Assembly: GCA_027627225.1 (NCBI GenBank)
Contig: CM051029.1
Span: 74,923,578 to 74,987,577 of the forward strand
Reading direction: 5' to 3'
Origin: Congeria kusceri
Taxonomy: Eukaryota; Mollusca; Bivalvia; Myida; Dreissenidae
DNA: 64,000 nt
Shown here: positions 45,110-57,978 of the stretch, one piece after another
How positions within the stretch are numbered: position 1 is the first letter of the stretch
Layout: the number at the start of each line of letters is the position of its first letter
Position numbers and translations under genes: made by a program
The notes under the pieces: generated by a model
What the model was told of the DNA's origin: nothing
Databases searched by the model: none
What the model saw: only the letters and a program-made list of their open reading frames with translations

Positions 45110-47085
45110 AAGTAGCAGTGTAAAATTACTAAAATTATCTGACTTAAATTTTAACAGTCGATCGAAATATTAATATTATTTTCAAGGGTGTATCTAAGGC
45201 AAAATCGAATGTACGCCCAAATGAAAAACACATAAAATAACGCACCTGGAACGACAACATACATAAAATTTATATTTAAACACCCTTAAATTTGCATCAG
45301 ATAAATTGTAAATAGCACTTAGTAGTAGTTTTATATGTAATATACATTTTATTGAGCAATATATCTGCCGGTTTCGAACGATGAATAGATTTAATTCCTT
45401 TTAAGTTTCCGCTTTTATATCCGTACACTACATCAAACGCAGATGTATGTAACTGAAGATTTACTGATTAGGCCCCCCCCAAAAATAGTCCCGTTTCTGG
45501 TCTCCCGACCGACCTTTTACTTTTGCTGGAGACCCGCTATATTTTGTCCAAAAATAATTTATTGATTTCCACCGATAAATATTCTTATTCATTTTACCAA
45601 ACAAGATTTTAATTGGCTATCGCATTTCATAAACCTGATAATGATTAACTGTTGCACATGGTACATATTTTACCAAATTGTGTCCATGTTTTTAATTATT
45701 TTCTGGAATATTTAACTAAATTTTCGTTCATAAAAAAAGTAATCAATGAAAATTCCAGATACGCACACATAATTACCTTGTGCGCGAAACACATATTAAT
45801 CCAAATTGTATATTTCTTCACTCCCATTTAAATCTACAATTTATCCGATGCAACAAACCAACTGTCTAATTTTTTCACACCCGTGACATTTCCTCTTGAA
45901 CGCTAATTCATTAATGCTTTATCGACACTGCTTGCATTGTTCAGGTACAATAGTATTGATTGATGCTTTTTTCACTGACCACATGTTAATCGTGTTATAC
46001 ACTTAGTGCTACAAACTGCTAGACAATGGCCCCAGCTCAGCTGTCACATCAAAGACTTTTTTAAGTCAAACCGACACCGTTGCTATGGTTGTTGCTAATG
46101 GCTTGCAGATTTTAAAGACCTGGCTAATTGATGACGTTGCACTTTATCTCTTCTCAGTTGTAACAGGTGTTATTATCAATGACTGTGTTTTTAACGTATT
46201 TTATTGTTTGTTCAAATTGGAAATATGATTGCAAGGTAATTAGGATGCAAGGTTTCGTTAATAAAAAATTCTGAATTAAATATTTAAAAAAATATCGCTA
46301 AAATTTTCGAAAAAAAACATGTCTGAAAAAGACTGTTACCGTGTACAACGCGCGCTGAATTTTCATAACTGAATTTTAGAGTAAAAATGTGCTTGTAATA
46401 CATGAAGTATCATAATGCACGATACTCATCTGAATAGAAACATAAATGGAACACACACATCATTCTCCCATCATCATCTTTTGTTTAAAAATAAAATGTT
46501 ATGTTTTTGCGCAATAAATAAATCTGCCGGTTTCAAACGATATATACATGTCATTCCTTTGAAGTTGCCACTTTTGTATTCGTACACAACATAAAACGCA
46601 AATGTATGTAACTTTAGATTTACTGATTACGCAGAATTTGCAATTTTGCTGATTTTCTCTTGAATTTTATTTTTATGCATTATACATTTCAATACAATGA
46701 TCACAGGAGTATACATACGCCACAAGTAAATATTGATTCCAAAACAAGAGCATGCCAAACTATATAATATATATGGTCATTTACAAAACAGACCGTTATG
46801 AAGGTATATCGCAGTTACAAAAGGACTCTACCAACTCTCACAAACTTGTATATTTATCTGGTAGTTGTGTGTGTTAGATAATTGCAAATGCTATTTTGCA
46901 ACTAGTTTTAAGGCCGTGAATTGTTGGAATTACCATTTTATGTTTTGGAATCAATATTTTAACAGGAAAGAACAAAAAACTTAAAACTGACCACATAAAT
47001 AGTGCAATATATCGGTATTGACATTCATATCGCGAAACTTTTTTGCAGAATGAAATATTGCAATGTACCAATAAACTGCGACACC
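45110..47085. repeat. AT-rich segment containing a separated ~120-bp direct repeat pair
   Basis: 45355-45476 and 46509-46631 are ~80% alike and in the same direction (ATCTGCCGGTTTC, GATGTATGTAACTGAAGATT). They are 1.03 kb apart. No LTR features such as a primer-binding site or reading frames lie between them. The rest shows nothing recognisable. Confidence 0.55.
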
Positions 47086-47089
47086 CCTA

Positions 47090-47815
47090 GAAGGATGATA
47101 GTAGAGATAGAGAGATGATGGTAGAGATAGGGAGGATGATGGCTCTACATATTCAATCAGAATATCTCACTTTGTGCACTATTTTCGGTTCATAACATCA
47201 GTCTGTTTTTGCACATGCCATGCCATAGTTGTGTCTCACAGTGTCTGTGCTCGATCAATAGTTAAACCGAAACTATAAATGAGGGAAGAAACTCTAGCTA
47301 GAAGTGTCTCACAACCATTATCCACGCTATCCCCACCATCATCCGCGCTATCCCTACCATCAACCGAAGTAAGAAACTCCTAGCTAGAAGTGTCTCACAA
47401 CCATTATCCCCTCTACCCCCACCATCATTCTCCCTATCCGCACCATTATCCTCCCTTTCCCCCATTATCATCCTCCTTATCATCACCATCATCCCCGCTA
47501 TCACCCCGATCATCCCCGCGATTCCCACTATCATCACCTCAATTCCCACCATCAAGCCCTCTATCCCCACCATCATCCTCCCTATCTCCCCATCATCCTT
47601 TGTATCCCTACCATCATCCTCCCTATCCCCACCACCATCCTCCCTATCTCCCCATCATCCTCCCTATCTCCCCACCATCCTTTGTATCCGTACCATCATC
47701 CTCCCTATCCCCACCACCATTCCCCCTATCTCCACCATCATCACCTCAATCCCATCCAACATCCCCTCTATCCCCACCATCATCCTTTGTATGCCCACCA
47801 TCATCCTGACCTGAC
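47090..47815. repeat. CCCTATC/CACCATCATC minisatellite with an inverted outlier
   Basis: The main array 47320-47815 is built of CCTCCCTATC(C/T)CCCACCATCAT units on +. At 47090-47145 the same words occur inverted (GATGATGGTAGAGATAGGGA). GAAACTC(C)TAGCTAGAAGTG is duplicated at 47288 and 47370. Strand asymmetry is strong (C-rich top strand). Open frames across it are low-complexity. Confidence 0.85.
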
Positions 47816-48103
47816 CAAGTGCATAAAGATAGACCCGCGCATGAGGATTGCGTTGTTCTCGCAGGTCGTTCCGAAAAATATAGACCCGAATGAAACAAAG
47901 AAGTAGGTATGTAACTTTGATTAAAGACGAGATAAGTGACGTAATATACATGTATACATAGGTTTTGTCGGTCGGTGTTTACTCTGGAGATTAAGTGGAC
48001 ACAGCGTGTATCTGTTTGGATCTAAATGTATATAGACATGAAGGCCCGGTTAACTTGTATTTGGCTGAATATGCGGTATGATTAAAGAGGACAGGGCGAG
48101 ATC

Positions 48104-48205
48104 AAAGGCTGCAGGGCGGGGGTTGGCGGCGGCAGGGCTGGGGTTGGCGGCGGCAGGGCGAGGGTTGGCGGCAGCAGGGCGAGGGTTGGTTGCAGCAGGG
48201 CGCTG
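48104..48205. repeat. 21-bp GC-rich minisatellite, five units
   Basis: The unit is GGCAGGGCGAGGGTTGGCGG with small changes. The G-rich + strand has several GGG runs in otherwise AT-rich DNA and could form G-quadruplexes. Confidence 0.85.
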
Positions 48206-48702
48206 CGCTCTGCCATTTAGCTCTTGCTGGAGCACTGATTGTTTGTTGCACTATACAAGTGTGATTGACAGAGAAGTGATGTAGGCGCGAAAATCCGGAC
48301 CAAACTGGATTTATTAATGAATGTCGGATATTAGGAAAATTATTAAAGTATATCGGGTTCCAAGGCTGATTCGCGAATTGGATATCGCGAAATAACAGAT
48401 GGTGATATTGCAGATCTGCAGTGTATTTTGCCGGTCACAAGGACTGACATTCAAGGAAAACATGCTGGACCATGTGGAATTTTGCTGGTCAGGACCGGTG
48501 GCCAGGCAATTCGGAGAAGACTGAGGCCCTGCAGCCAAATATTCCCCAACTTAACAGTAACTTAATAAGAACATAGACATGGTGTATATAAACAACTCAA
48601 TGTTTAAATACATTTGTTAGCAATGCAAAAACCATGTAAGAGTTCCCTCCCTTGGCAAATCTGCTCCTGACCAGAAATGACCAATACGCTGACCCAAGAA
48701 TA
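48206..48702. other. No gene recognised
   Basis: Nothing beyond short open frames without motifs. Confidence 0.45.
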
Positions 48703-48707
48703 GCAAG

Positions 48708-49331
48708 CAGGCCTTGAAAAATCCACTCGTCCGCTCGAATTTGCGAGTGAAGTTGAAGGTCGGGCGAGTAAAGTTTGTTAAATACTCGACCGGCCGGGCG
48801 AGTACTTTTTCCCGGTTCCGAAATATTAATCCAATGCCAAAACTCCTGCTACACCGATAGAAATCGTAAAAGAGTTGTCGAATGAACAAAATACTGTACA
48901 CAAAGAAACTGCACTTTCGTTTTGACAATTTCAATGACGTCACGGGCACAGTAAAATAATTGTCGAATTCGGTTGCGCGGAATGCGCTCGATTTGTGGAT
49001 GACACTGCTTTAAATCTAATCGATTATTATAGTATTTATACAGTGAAAAAGACCGTTTAGATAGGTCTTTCTGTGAAGAATTCAATTTGTGTATGTTTGT
49101 ATCAATCAACTGAATTTGTACATAGTTGGTTTAATTGTTAATACAAGGGAATAATTCATGATCAACCGAGTAGCCAAAATTTAAGAAAAATGTCCTGGTT
49201 GAATATTATCATAAATAATGATTTTCGATAAAAAAAATGCAGGGCGAGCAGATAAAACAGCAGGGTGAGTGGACTGTGAGGCCTACTCGCCCTACAGGGC
49301 GAGTGGCTCTGGAAAAAAATTTCAAGGCCTG
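48708..49331. mobile_element. 624-bp MITE with CAGGCCTTGAAA termini and 5-bp duplication
   Basis: CAGGCCTTGAAA at the left and TTTCAAGGCCTG at the right are perfect inverted repeats; subterminal ACTCG/CGAGT blocks are also inverted. GCAAG flanks both sides (48703-48707, 49332-49336). The 5-bp duplication matches the MITE at 20514-20770, again suggesting hAT5-type mobilisation. Confidence 0.82.
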
Positions 49332-49336
49332 GCAAG

Positions 49337-50560
49337 ATTTTTTTACTTTATTTTTACTTCTTTTACAATTGAATTTTGACCAAATCTGTATAAATAATGA
49401 TAACTAGATAATCAAATAGCCCGGAGCTTTTCTAAACAATGAAGAAACTAGTCATTTTGACTATAAAAAATTTGTTTAAAATATTAAAATTTATATTTTT
49501 TATAAAACTAAAGCTTTTACACTAAACATTTTGGCCTGATTTTGCAGTCTTATGTATGTTCTTTATGACTGTGTATAGGGTTTTCACAAACAAAACTGGA
49601 ATGATAATGCAATCTGACCCTTTTCTCTCTTGGTGGAAATTTTGCAATAATTCAAGATGGCTGCAAACACAAGCAAGCATGAAAAAGATTAGACCCATGT
49701 TTGTGAAAAATAAGACTAATATTTTGTAGTTAATAGTATAATTTGTGACAGTATTTTTTAAAATGTTTATTTAGTGTTTAGAATATAATGATTAATTTGT
49801 TTTAAACTTTGTTCTTCAGCCTGAAGTTGAAGTAATTCAAAACCAAAAGTGAAAGTAACCAAACCTATTCATACTCCATACCAGTTATAGACCGAAGGTT
49901 CATTTAAGTATATATAAAATGTGTTTATTATTACAAATAACCTATTAATCATCAACAGCCTACTCATTTAAACTTTTGATTTTGTCATCATATGCTCTGG
50001 TATAATTGGAAGATTGTTTTTTTGATACAGATGAAAATGCATTAATTTTGTTATAAAAAGCACACATTGTTAAACTGATGATGATCCATGAAAAAACATT
50101 AAACATTGTTTTTATAAATGCATCTTTGGGTCTATATCCTTTCATGCTCTTAATGTTTCTGTAAATGAAAAACATAATTTACAGACACATTTTTAACACT
50201 GGATAAATTGTTGTCTTTGCAAGGTATCTGTTTACTGAACTTCAAATCTTCAAATTATTACGCAGCATTTTTGACATCCTGCATTCGTTCTACTACTACT
50301 ACTAATGTTACTACTACTACTACTTATCAATATTGAGCGTAAATAATTTATAAACATATTATAGTAAGGCGATAACTATTTAAGGTGTCTACATGTCCCA
50401 GTTATGTATTTACTATGAACTTGACCTTTACCTAATTCCTAAGCTTTGACATTAATTACTAGTACTATGGACTATGGCAAAATATGAGAAACAAGAAAGG
50501 TGGAAATTCAATGAATACCAGTTTTGTATAACCAAATGCATTAAAGACAGAACAAAATTT
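49337..50560. other. AT-rich, no gene recognised; CTA microsatellite
   Basis: A CTACTACTACTACTAATGTT-type run lies at 50289-50325. No other structure. Confidence 0.5.
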
Positions 50561-50965
50561 TTAGTAACATTGACCTTGACCCCACCCATCCCATACGCAA
50601 TCCCAAGTGAGGTCTAGATATAAGGTATCTACATATGAAGTTTTATTAAAATATCTCTCTGTCTTTTCAAGCTATTGAGCTGAAACCATTTTATTTTTAT
50701 TTTTAGTAACGGTGACCTCGACCTTGACCCTACCCACCCTATACGCAATCCAAAGTGAGGTCTTGATATAAGGTATCTAGATGTGAACTTTCATTGAAAG
50801 ATGTCAATGTGTGGTCTCAAGTTATTCAGCAGAAACCATTTTTCTATTTTTATTAACAGTTACCTTGACCTGGACCCCACCCACCTTATATGCAATCCCA
50901 AGCGAGGTCTCGCTATAAGTTTTCTATGTATGACGTTTCATTACAATAGCTCAACCTGTTCTTGA
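50560..50965. repeat. ~148-bp tandem repeat, nearly three units
   Basis: The phrase ACCC(A/T)..CCCATACGCAATCC(C)AA recurs at 50584, 50732 and 50879 (148 and 147 bp). Each unit has TGACCTTGACC, GTGAGGTCT and ATAAGGTATCTA blocks. Units are diverged, resembling a common molluscan interspersed repeat. Confidence 0.75.
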
Positions 50966-53900
50966 GTTAGAGATCTGAAATGAAAAGTTGACGCCGCCAC
51001 TACCAAAAACGACAAACCCAAATCTAATAACTGAAATTTTTATTCGAAAAATTAGGTTAAAAACTTACTGATATGTTATATACAGGATTTTCTGTTAAAT
51101 TTCGGTTGTTTATTAGCTTTCGAAATTAAAACGACTTAAGTTCAAACAGTTTGGTATTTTTTTCATGAAATCGTGCGTTGGGTCATGTTTTTGTAATTTT
51201 TTCATTTTGTGCATTTAAATGGTTGTTGAGGGTACCATTATACAAAATCATGTAACTTTGTAACCCGATGAGATAAAGATTTTATTACTTGATGGAATAA
51301 TTATTGTTTTAGTAGCTAAGACTGAAAAAATTGGTGTTGCATTGCTAATTTGACATTAGTAGCGATAACAAAGCTTTGTTCATTCAGCCAGTCCATATCT
51401 GTCACCATAGTAAACCATACATTTTTATCACATCGCTGAAAATTAACTACGGACATAAAAGTCATTGTTTTGATGGAATTCAAGACATTAAAGTTGAAAT
51501 GTTTATATATTAGTAATAAAATTGAAAATCATGAGCGTTTTGTTGATCATTTCCACTATTAAATTGCCGATTTTGTTGTGTACTGAACAGAATTTGCGTC
51601 TGCCATCTTTGTTTACACGAACGGATCATGTGATTTAAATTACTCCTGCCTATTTTTAGCTACAATCATGTATTATACATCATTGGAAAGGTGAAAGAAC
51701 ACGCTTTCTATTGGTCTGAAAATAAATTATGTATATTAATGCATGGAAGAGCAGCAAGGCGCCAAATTAAGGCAATTTTCACTGGCCATTTGTCTGATGA
51801 AAACAATATGGTCACTGGAAAGCACAAGTATACCATCAAAATATAAGCATCCATCCACCATTTAACATCAGTTTCTTACAATTACATCTTAGCGCATTTT
51901 TGCGCAATTCATTTAATTCAATGAACTGTCGATCAGGTACTTCGTGTTCTTCCGTCAGTTTCCGATAGCGACCCGTTATCAACCGAATCTGATTTCGTGT
52001 CACACCGCTTAACGTTCGTCATACTGCAAAGAGTGATCTCCCCTGAATGTGATCAGTTTTCGCGAGGTATTGCAGTCTCGCAACTTTGACGTCTTTGTCA
52101 ATCTTTGTTGTTTGATTGTATATTACAGGTACTGCAAACTATTTACCACATAAAAATAATTATTATTGCAATTAGTGCATGCAAGATGGCTGTTAATATA
52201 ATTATGTCACATAAGATTTACGATGTTTAGGTTGCTGGAAGATAGTGAAACTGAAAGTGAAAGTGGACAACAATTTGACAAGACAAATAATCTGTCTCGA
52301 TTTATAGCAAAGCATTGATCCTCAATCACCACCGTGTACACAACTGAAATGTAAAGCCTGTCGTGTTTATTTTCATTTATAATTGATCAATTTAATCTAT
52401 ACCATATCTTGAATGAGCTGCAAATAAGGTAGCTGGGTGGGAGAGGGGTGAGCCCTCCCTCCCTTGTCATTGCCTTTAAGTGGTCACTGCAGGTTTAATT
52501 GAATGACTTCATGTTGTATACTTACAAGGTTTAATATTTTCTTAATATTTAAAGCTTTGTTGTTGTTCTTTTTCTTTAAATCTTAAAACATCCTTACATT
52601 GAAAAACAATTCTTACATTGAAAACAATCTTGTAACAGCTTTTATTCTGCATGCTTGATTTTTTTTACTTAAATGCAATACTAGTAGCACTTCATAAAAT
52701 GCTGGTAAGTATTGCATGATTTGCTTTTGCATATATTAATTTCAGGATTGCTGCAGTTTTTGAAGATATTGTGCTTTGGTTTTTAGTCTTCTGTTCATAC
52801 AGTACAAACAAGACAGTGGGGACAGTGGCTTTTGAAGACAGAAATTAACAGTCCATGTTAGGTTGTTTCCAAGATGGTCAGCCAAGAAGTCTTTAAAGTT
52901 GTGTTGTGGTGCTTTGCATTGCAGTTTTTAATTTTTTTTTCTTTTGCCTAAGATGGCCTATTCAGTATTCAATTTGTTAATGTTTGATGTTACTGTTACT
53001 GTTCATATTTGTCGGAAAAGTGTTTCGTATAATATCAAGACCATGTTCTTTTAAAGTATTTTCTGATCAATACTTAAAAAAATTTCAGCATTTAAATTAT
53101 GTTAATTGTTGTATTCAAGGTATGGTTTGAATTCTTTTGAACAAGTGAACAATTAGTATTCCAAAAAGTTCCTAAAGCAAAAGCTGCATTGAAAGACCAC
53201 CTTTCATCAAGACTGCATGTTGTTTAATACATGTATTTACATTTCTGTGGCCATTTTTTTATTACTTTGAAGAGTACATGATCTTTTTGGCAGATTTAAA
53301 AGGTAAAATATTTTACTTTGTGTTTTGGTCTCCAGAAAGAGTGGTCTTAAAACTGGAGATGATGTCGGATATATGCCTTTAAAGTTAATGAAAACACTGT
53401 TCCGAATACTGAAATAAATTAGCATGTTATATGTACTAAGCATGTTAAAGATATATATAATACATATAACTGAGCTTTATAAATATATATAACATCTTTT
53501 ACTTGCAGTTTGTAAATACCAAATGCTTTATTACGCAGTACTAGAGACATTGTCTTACCCAGATTCAGTCCAGCATTTGGCTTTCATACTCATTCCATTT
53601 TAAATGATTTGTTGTCTTTTATAAGTCACCATGTATGTAAGACAGTGAAAATATGTTAAGTATTTACTTAACAAAGCATAAAGTGACACGAAAAGAACCT
53701 GTTTAACTGCCAGAAATTATTGCCAGGTGTATTATTGACAGAATTTACATATTTGACAGAAGGAAATGTGTGGGGTTACCTTCTTCTGATACACATAACT
53801 TTGTTATTTTTCAAGATACAGTAATTTCAATTGCAGTTTTGTTTTTCTGAAAGAATAACCTATAAAATGGTATATAATTTTGTAGGTTTTGCTAAAATAA

Positions 53901-54605
53901 AAAAAATCGTCTGTTATCGCTAACATTAGTTTACAGGTATTCGGAACAGCTGTTAAAATATTTCCACAGTCTTTAATAATATATAAAATACAGAACGGTG
54001 TTTTATTGAACTGCAACGAAAAGTTAAATAGTTGTGGTATTTATTTTATACTTAGTACGGATTCGTTGACATTAAAATGTGTTTACTAACTTCATGGGTG
54101 CTAGAACGAAACTGCCATAAACTGGAATTTGAATGGAAAAGAAATCATATGCAACATGATATACCGCACTGGTTGAACTCATCACGCATATGTCAAAAAC
54201 GATTTGTCAGATTCAGTAAATACGGCTGTACATTACCTTTTTGTTTGGACAAAAACTGTGAAAGGGCAAATAATGAAAATTAATAAATTATTAACATTTT
54301 CTCAGATATAGTAAGAAAGTAATCAAGGGACGTAATTCAAATCGAAGTTAAAAGAGCGGAAAGAAAGATATTGAAAATAAAGTTAAGGTCAGGGAGAAGC
54401 ATTTCACTGCCATAAGTAGAAGACCATACCTCGTTAAACTATTTTTGTTTCATGTTAAATTACAGACTCATTTGTAAACAAGATTAATTAATTACACGAG
54501 AGTTTAATGTAAATAATTGATCGGCAACATCAAACAAAACCAAATATATTTTCGTATGTATCTATACCTATCAACATACCGTTATTTCTTTTATAGCAAA
54601 ATTAA
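50966..54605. other. 3.6 kb without a recognised gene
   Basis: AT-rich sequence. A less AT-rich patch around 51940-52110 (TTCGCGAGGTATTGCAGTCT) looks promoter-like or repeat-derived, and the + strand downstream is T-rich. No exon with protein-like content was found. A non-coding transcript cannot be excluded. Confidence 0.4.
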
Positions 54606-54609
54606 AAAG

Positions 54610-54995
54610 TAGAAAATGCCATTGTATTCGATGCAAGTGCGTAAAGTGTCGTCCCGGTTTTCCTCATTTATGGTATTTTCCGTTTCAAGGAAGTCTCTTC
54701 TAAACATAAATCCACTGTAGGCGAAAAGTGTCGTCCCGGATTAGCCTGTGCGGACTGCACAGGCTGATCCGGGACGACACTTTACGCACTTGCAACGAAT
54801 ACAATGGCGTTTTCTACTCGATACTTTGCACTTTTATTATATGTTCTGTTTCAAGGAAGTCTCTTCTAAACATACATCCACATTAGGCGCAAAGTGTCGT
54901 CCCGGATTAGCATGTGCGGACTGCACAGACTGATCCGAGACGACATTTTACGCACTTTCATTTAGCCTGGTTTTCCCACGACATGCCACACATCT
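54610..54995. mobile_element. Two foldback-family elements in tandem, one with novel ends
   Basis: The first (54610-54822) ends in inverted GTAGAAAATGCCATTGTATT at the left and AATACAATGGCGTTTTCTAC at the right, joined to the usual GTGCGTAAAGTGTCGTCCCG core. The second (~54840-54990) is a half copy ending in CTGGTTTTCCCACGACATGC. Both share CAAGGAAGTCTCTTCTAAAC. Confidence 0.8.
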
Positions 54996-56008
54996 TACAT
55001 AATTCAGTGCAAATTATAAATAAGCAAATCTATGTTTTTTCTATAACCACCTAATTAAGTAGAATCTACTTCACTTTTTTGTATCATCGATCATATTTAT
55101 GTTTCACTAACACTGAAACTGATATAAAATGCTAAGTTTTCTCAAGAAGCTGTATGTCATATATTTGGAGCAATTTTTATAATTTCAAAAAGACGCATTT
55201 AGAAAGCAAACAATAATACTGATGATGTTGTTGTTTTATACTAAACAAGAAGTATATACTATAGCAATTTCACAAATCATGGCAATGTAATGATTGCTGT
55301 ACAACTATTCAGGTACGAAGTTGAAATAAAGATGTACAGTATACGAGTATACTAGTGTTATTTTAATTGAAAAAATACACTTGGATTATTCACACACATT
55401 GAATCAGTAACAATAATCATTACGTTTGAAATGTCATTATAAATTCAATTAGTAGGAAATCAAATAAAGTAAGAGTTACTCAATGTCTGCTGTATGGTGT
55501 ATTTTCATGTATGACATTTTTTATGTATAAATACATGTGTATGAGTCACTGGCGAAAATGCGTTTAAAATATATTTATTTCTTAAAGTGTTGGTTTTGTT
55601 TAAAGCTAGTACTTACGACTGGCATACATATGTTGTTGTGTTACTCAAAGTTCACAACAGTGCCTCCAAAAGAAGAATCTTTTGATATATAACAGAAACT
55701 ACTGATATTAATGAACTTTGCTACAAAAGGCAAAACATACAGTGCATTAATATCACATAATCTTCAATAACCCGACATTTATTATTCGCTTAGACTGTTT
55801 GTTTAATGACAAAGAACCTGTAAGAGTTCAGAAATGTATGTTAAAAGGGAAAACTGTCGTAAAAGAGAAAAATAAAATTGCGTATGTGTGCTGTGACAAA
55901 TGAGATAACGCCGGTTCTCTTATTTTTATGTATATTTTATTAAAACAACTTTAAATTGCGCTACTGGTATATGACGCAGATATATTAGTCTCAGCTTCAT
56001 TTATGCTC
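54996..56008. other. AT-rich, nothing recognised
   Basis: No exon, array or inverted ends could be supported. Confidence 0.45.
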
Positions 56009-56009
56009 T

Positions 56010-56195
56010 TAGGTAGCGGTTGCTATGGATATCGTGTCCGTCAAGCGATCGGGAGGTCCCGGGTTCAATCTCCACCCTGGAAGCGTTCTCAAGATCTCCC
56101 CCAAAGACACAAAGTACAGGTTATAGCCAGGAAAAGGACCGAAGAGTATCTCAATAAGCCTTAGGCTTTCAATGCAATCGAGTTTAAATAAATAG
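56010..56195 (+). mobile_element. tRNA-derived SINE
   Basis: GGTAGCGGTTGCTATGGATA (A-box region) and GTCCCGGGTTCAATCTCC (B box) form a tRNA-like head, followed by a ~100-bp body and an AATAAATAGG-type tail. The head does not fold as a complete tRNA. Confidence 0.6.
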
Positions 56196-56965
56196 GTTTA
56201 AACTATATATGCTATAACTTAATATGCAGAAGCTGTCAACGCCAACTTTTTCGCGAAGGCGTATAACTATGAGCAATTAAACAATGGATTAATTTAAATC
56301 TAAAGAAACTATCCACTAGTAAACAATCTTTAGCAAATTTGCTACTAACATAGTTTTGAGACAAAAATGACACTAAGTTGAATGGTCTAAAACACACATA
56401 TGTTAATTTCACATCACGGAAATGAAGTGGTAATGCTTAGGAATAATGTGAAAGAACTCTGCTGTGCCATCTTTGGTGATTCAATATATTTTAGAACAAT
56501 TTGACCAGTGTGAGCATTTTGCCACCAATATTGGGCTATCGATACCCGCTTATTTTTTCTAAATTTAATTTGGACATTAAAGCGATATCACAATTTTCGG
56601 TAACAGAAACAAACGATTATGATCTTTTATATTCAAGATAGTCATTGTGCTTCATCTCTCTCTCCCAAGAAACCTCGTCTGATCACATGGAAAAATACTT
56701 ACAATCACAATAAGCATTCAATGTGCTTTATTTCTCCTCCAAGGAGGTTATGGTTTTTGTCGATGCTGGTTTTTGCCTGTTTGTTAGTTAGACCTTTTCC
56801 CATTTGTCAACCTTTTAATTAATAAATACGATGCGGGTTCGATGTGCCATTTAAAAGGACATATTCGTAAATTTTCGTATATTAAAAATGTCATCCCATG
56901 TCTTTACTGCAAAACTAAAGCTACTAACATAAAAATACAATTATTATATAAATAAAATAAATAAA
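56196..56965. other. AT-rich, nothing recognised
   Basis: Short open frames only, without motifs. Confidence 0.45.
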
Positions 56966-56967
56966 TA

Positions 56968-57055
56968 AAAAGTTGCCTTCGCCGGGGTTCAAACCTACAA
57001 TCTTCGGAATCACAATTCTTACGTGCGTATCACTCGACCAAAATATCGACGATAA
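56968..57055 (-). mobile_element. tRNA-like SINE head on the minus strand
   Basis: On - the sequence TTGGTCGAGTGATACGCACG (A-box-like) is followed by GTAGGTTTGAACCCCGGCGA (B box) at tRNA spacing. Mispaired arms argue for a SINE relic and not a functional tRNA. Confidence 0.5.
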
Positions 57056-57540
57056 GCGTTTATGTACAATGCTTCATAATTTTATCAATTTCAATTGATG
57101 ATAATCCATAAACGACACTATATTTCCAATATATACCTTTGTTAGGAGTGTTATTTCGCTTGTTTATATATAATGCATTTTTCTTACATATGACAAAAAT
57201 GTCAATTTGCCAATCATTGAATAGGTCCCTTTAGCATTCTTTTGCAAGACCCCTCCCTGTGTTTGTTAGTCATTTGGTTGGGCTTGCAATGCAAATACTG
57301 CATGTAGATACTTTGTTTAGATCACAGCGACAGCTGAATAATTTATCCGCGTAACTGTATTGTTGCGTGCATACATTTAAAAAACGAGGTTGTCTTATTA
57401 ATGTCAGTTTGTTTGGACTAACAACGTATTTCTTTAAGGGGTATATTTTCATAGTTTTGGGGAAGATATATTGGAGTTTTGGTTAGTGGGATAGGAGGAA
57501 TGTGGGTTAAATGAGGCCTAGTTAGTCCTACAGCATATGT
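57056..57540. other. Nothing recognised
   Basis: AT-rich sequence without supported features. Confidence 0.45.
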
Positions 57541-57544
57541 ACAC

Positions 57545-57978
57545 GATTCGACGGTGCTGGCGATTCAACGGTGATGATGATGCTGACGATTCGACGGTGC
57601 TGATGATGCTGACGATGCGACAATGCTGAGGATGCTGACGATGATGACATGACGATGCTGATGATGCTGGCGATGCGACAATGCTAAAGATGCTGACGAT
57701 GATGACAGTGATGACGATGCTGACGATGCGACGGTGCTGACAATGCTGACGATGCTGACGATGCGGCGATGCTGACGATGCCGACGAATCGACGACGCTA
57801 ACGGCGCCGACAATGCGACGATGCTGACGATGCTGACGTTGCGACGATGCTGACGATGCCGACGAATGGACGATGCTGACGGTGTTGACGATTCAACGAC
57901 GCTGACGGTGCTGACGATGCTTACGATGCGACGATGCTGCAAAGGCGACGATGCTGACGGTGCTGACGATGCGACAGT
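57545..57978. repeat. GATGCTGAC / GATGCGAC mixed minisatellite
   Basis: Nine-base GATGCTGAC and related GATGCGACG, GGTGCTGAC and GATGATGAC words alternate irregularly for ~430 bp. It is unusually CpG-rich for the locality. The - strand reads as a Ser/Ala/Val/Arg low-complexity frame. Confidence 0.88.

Noticed and set aside
45355..46631. LTR retrotransposon bounded by the direct repeat pair
   Set aside because: The repeats are only ~80% alike, lack TG..CA ends, and no primer-binding site or reading frame lies between them.
57565..57942. Ser/Ala/Arg-rich protein on -
   Set aside because: It is the complement of the GATGCTGAC repeat with no other coding signal.
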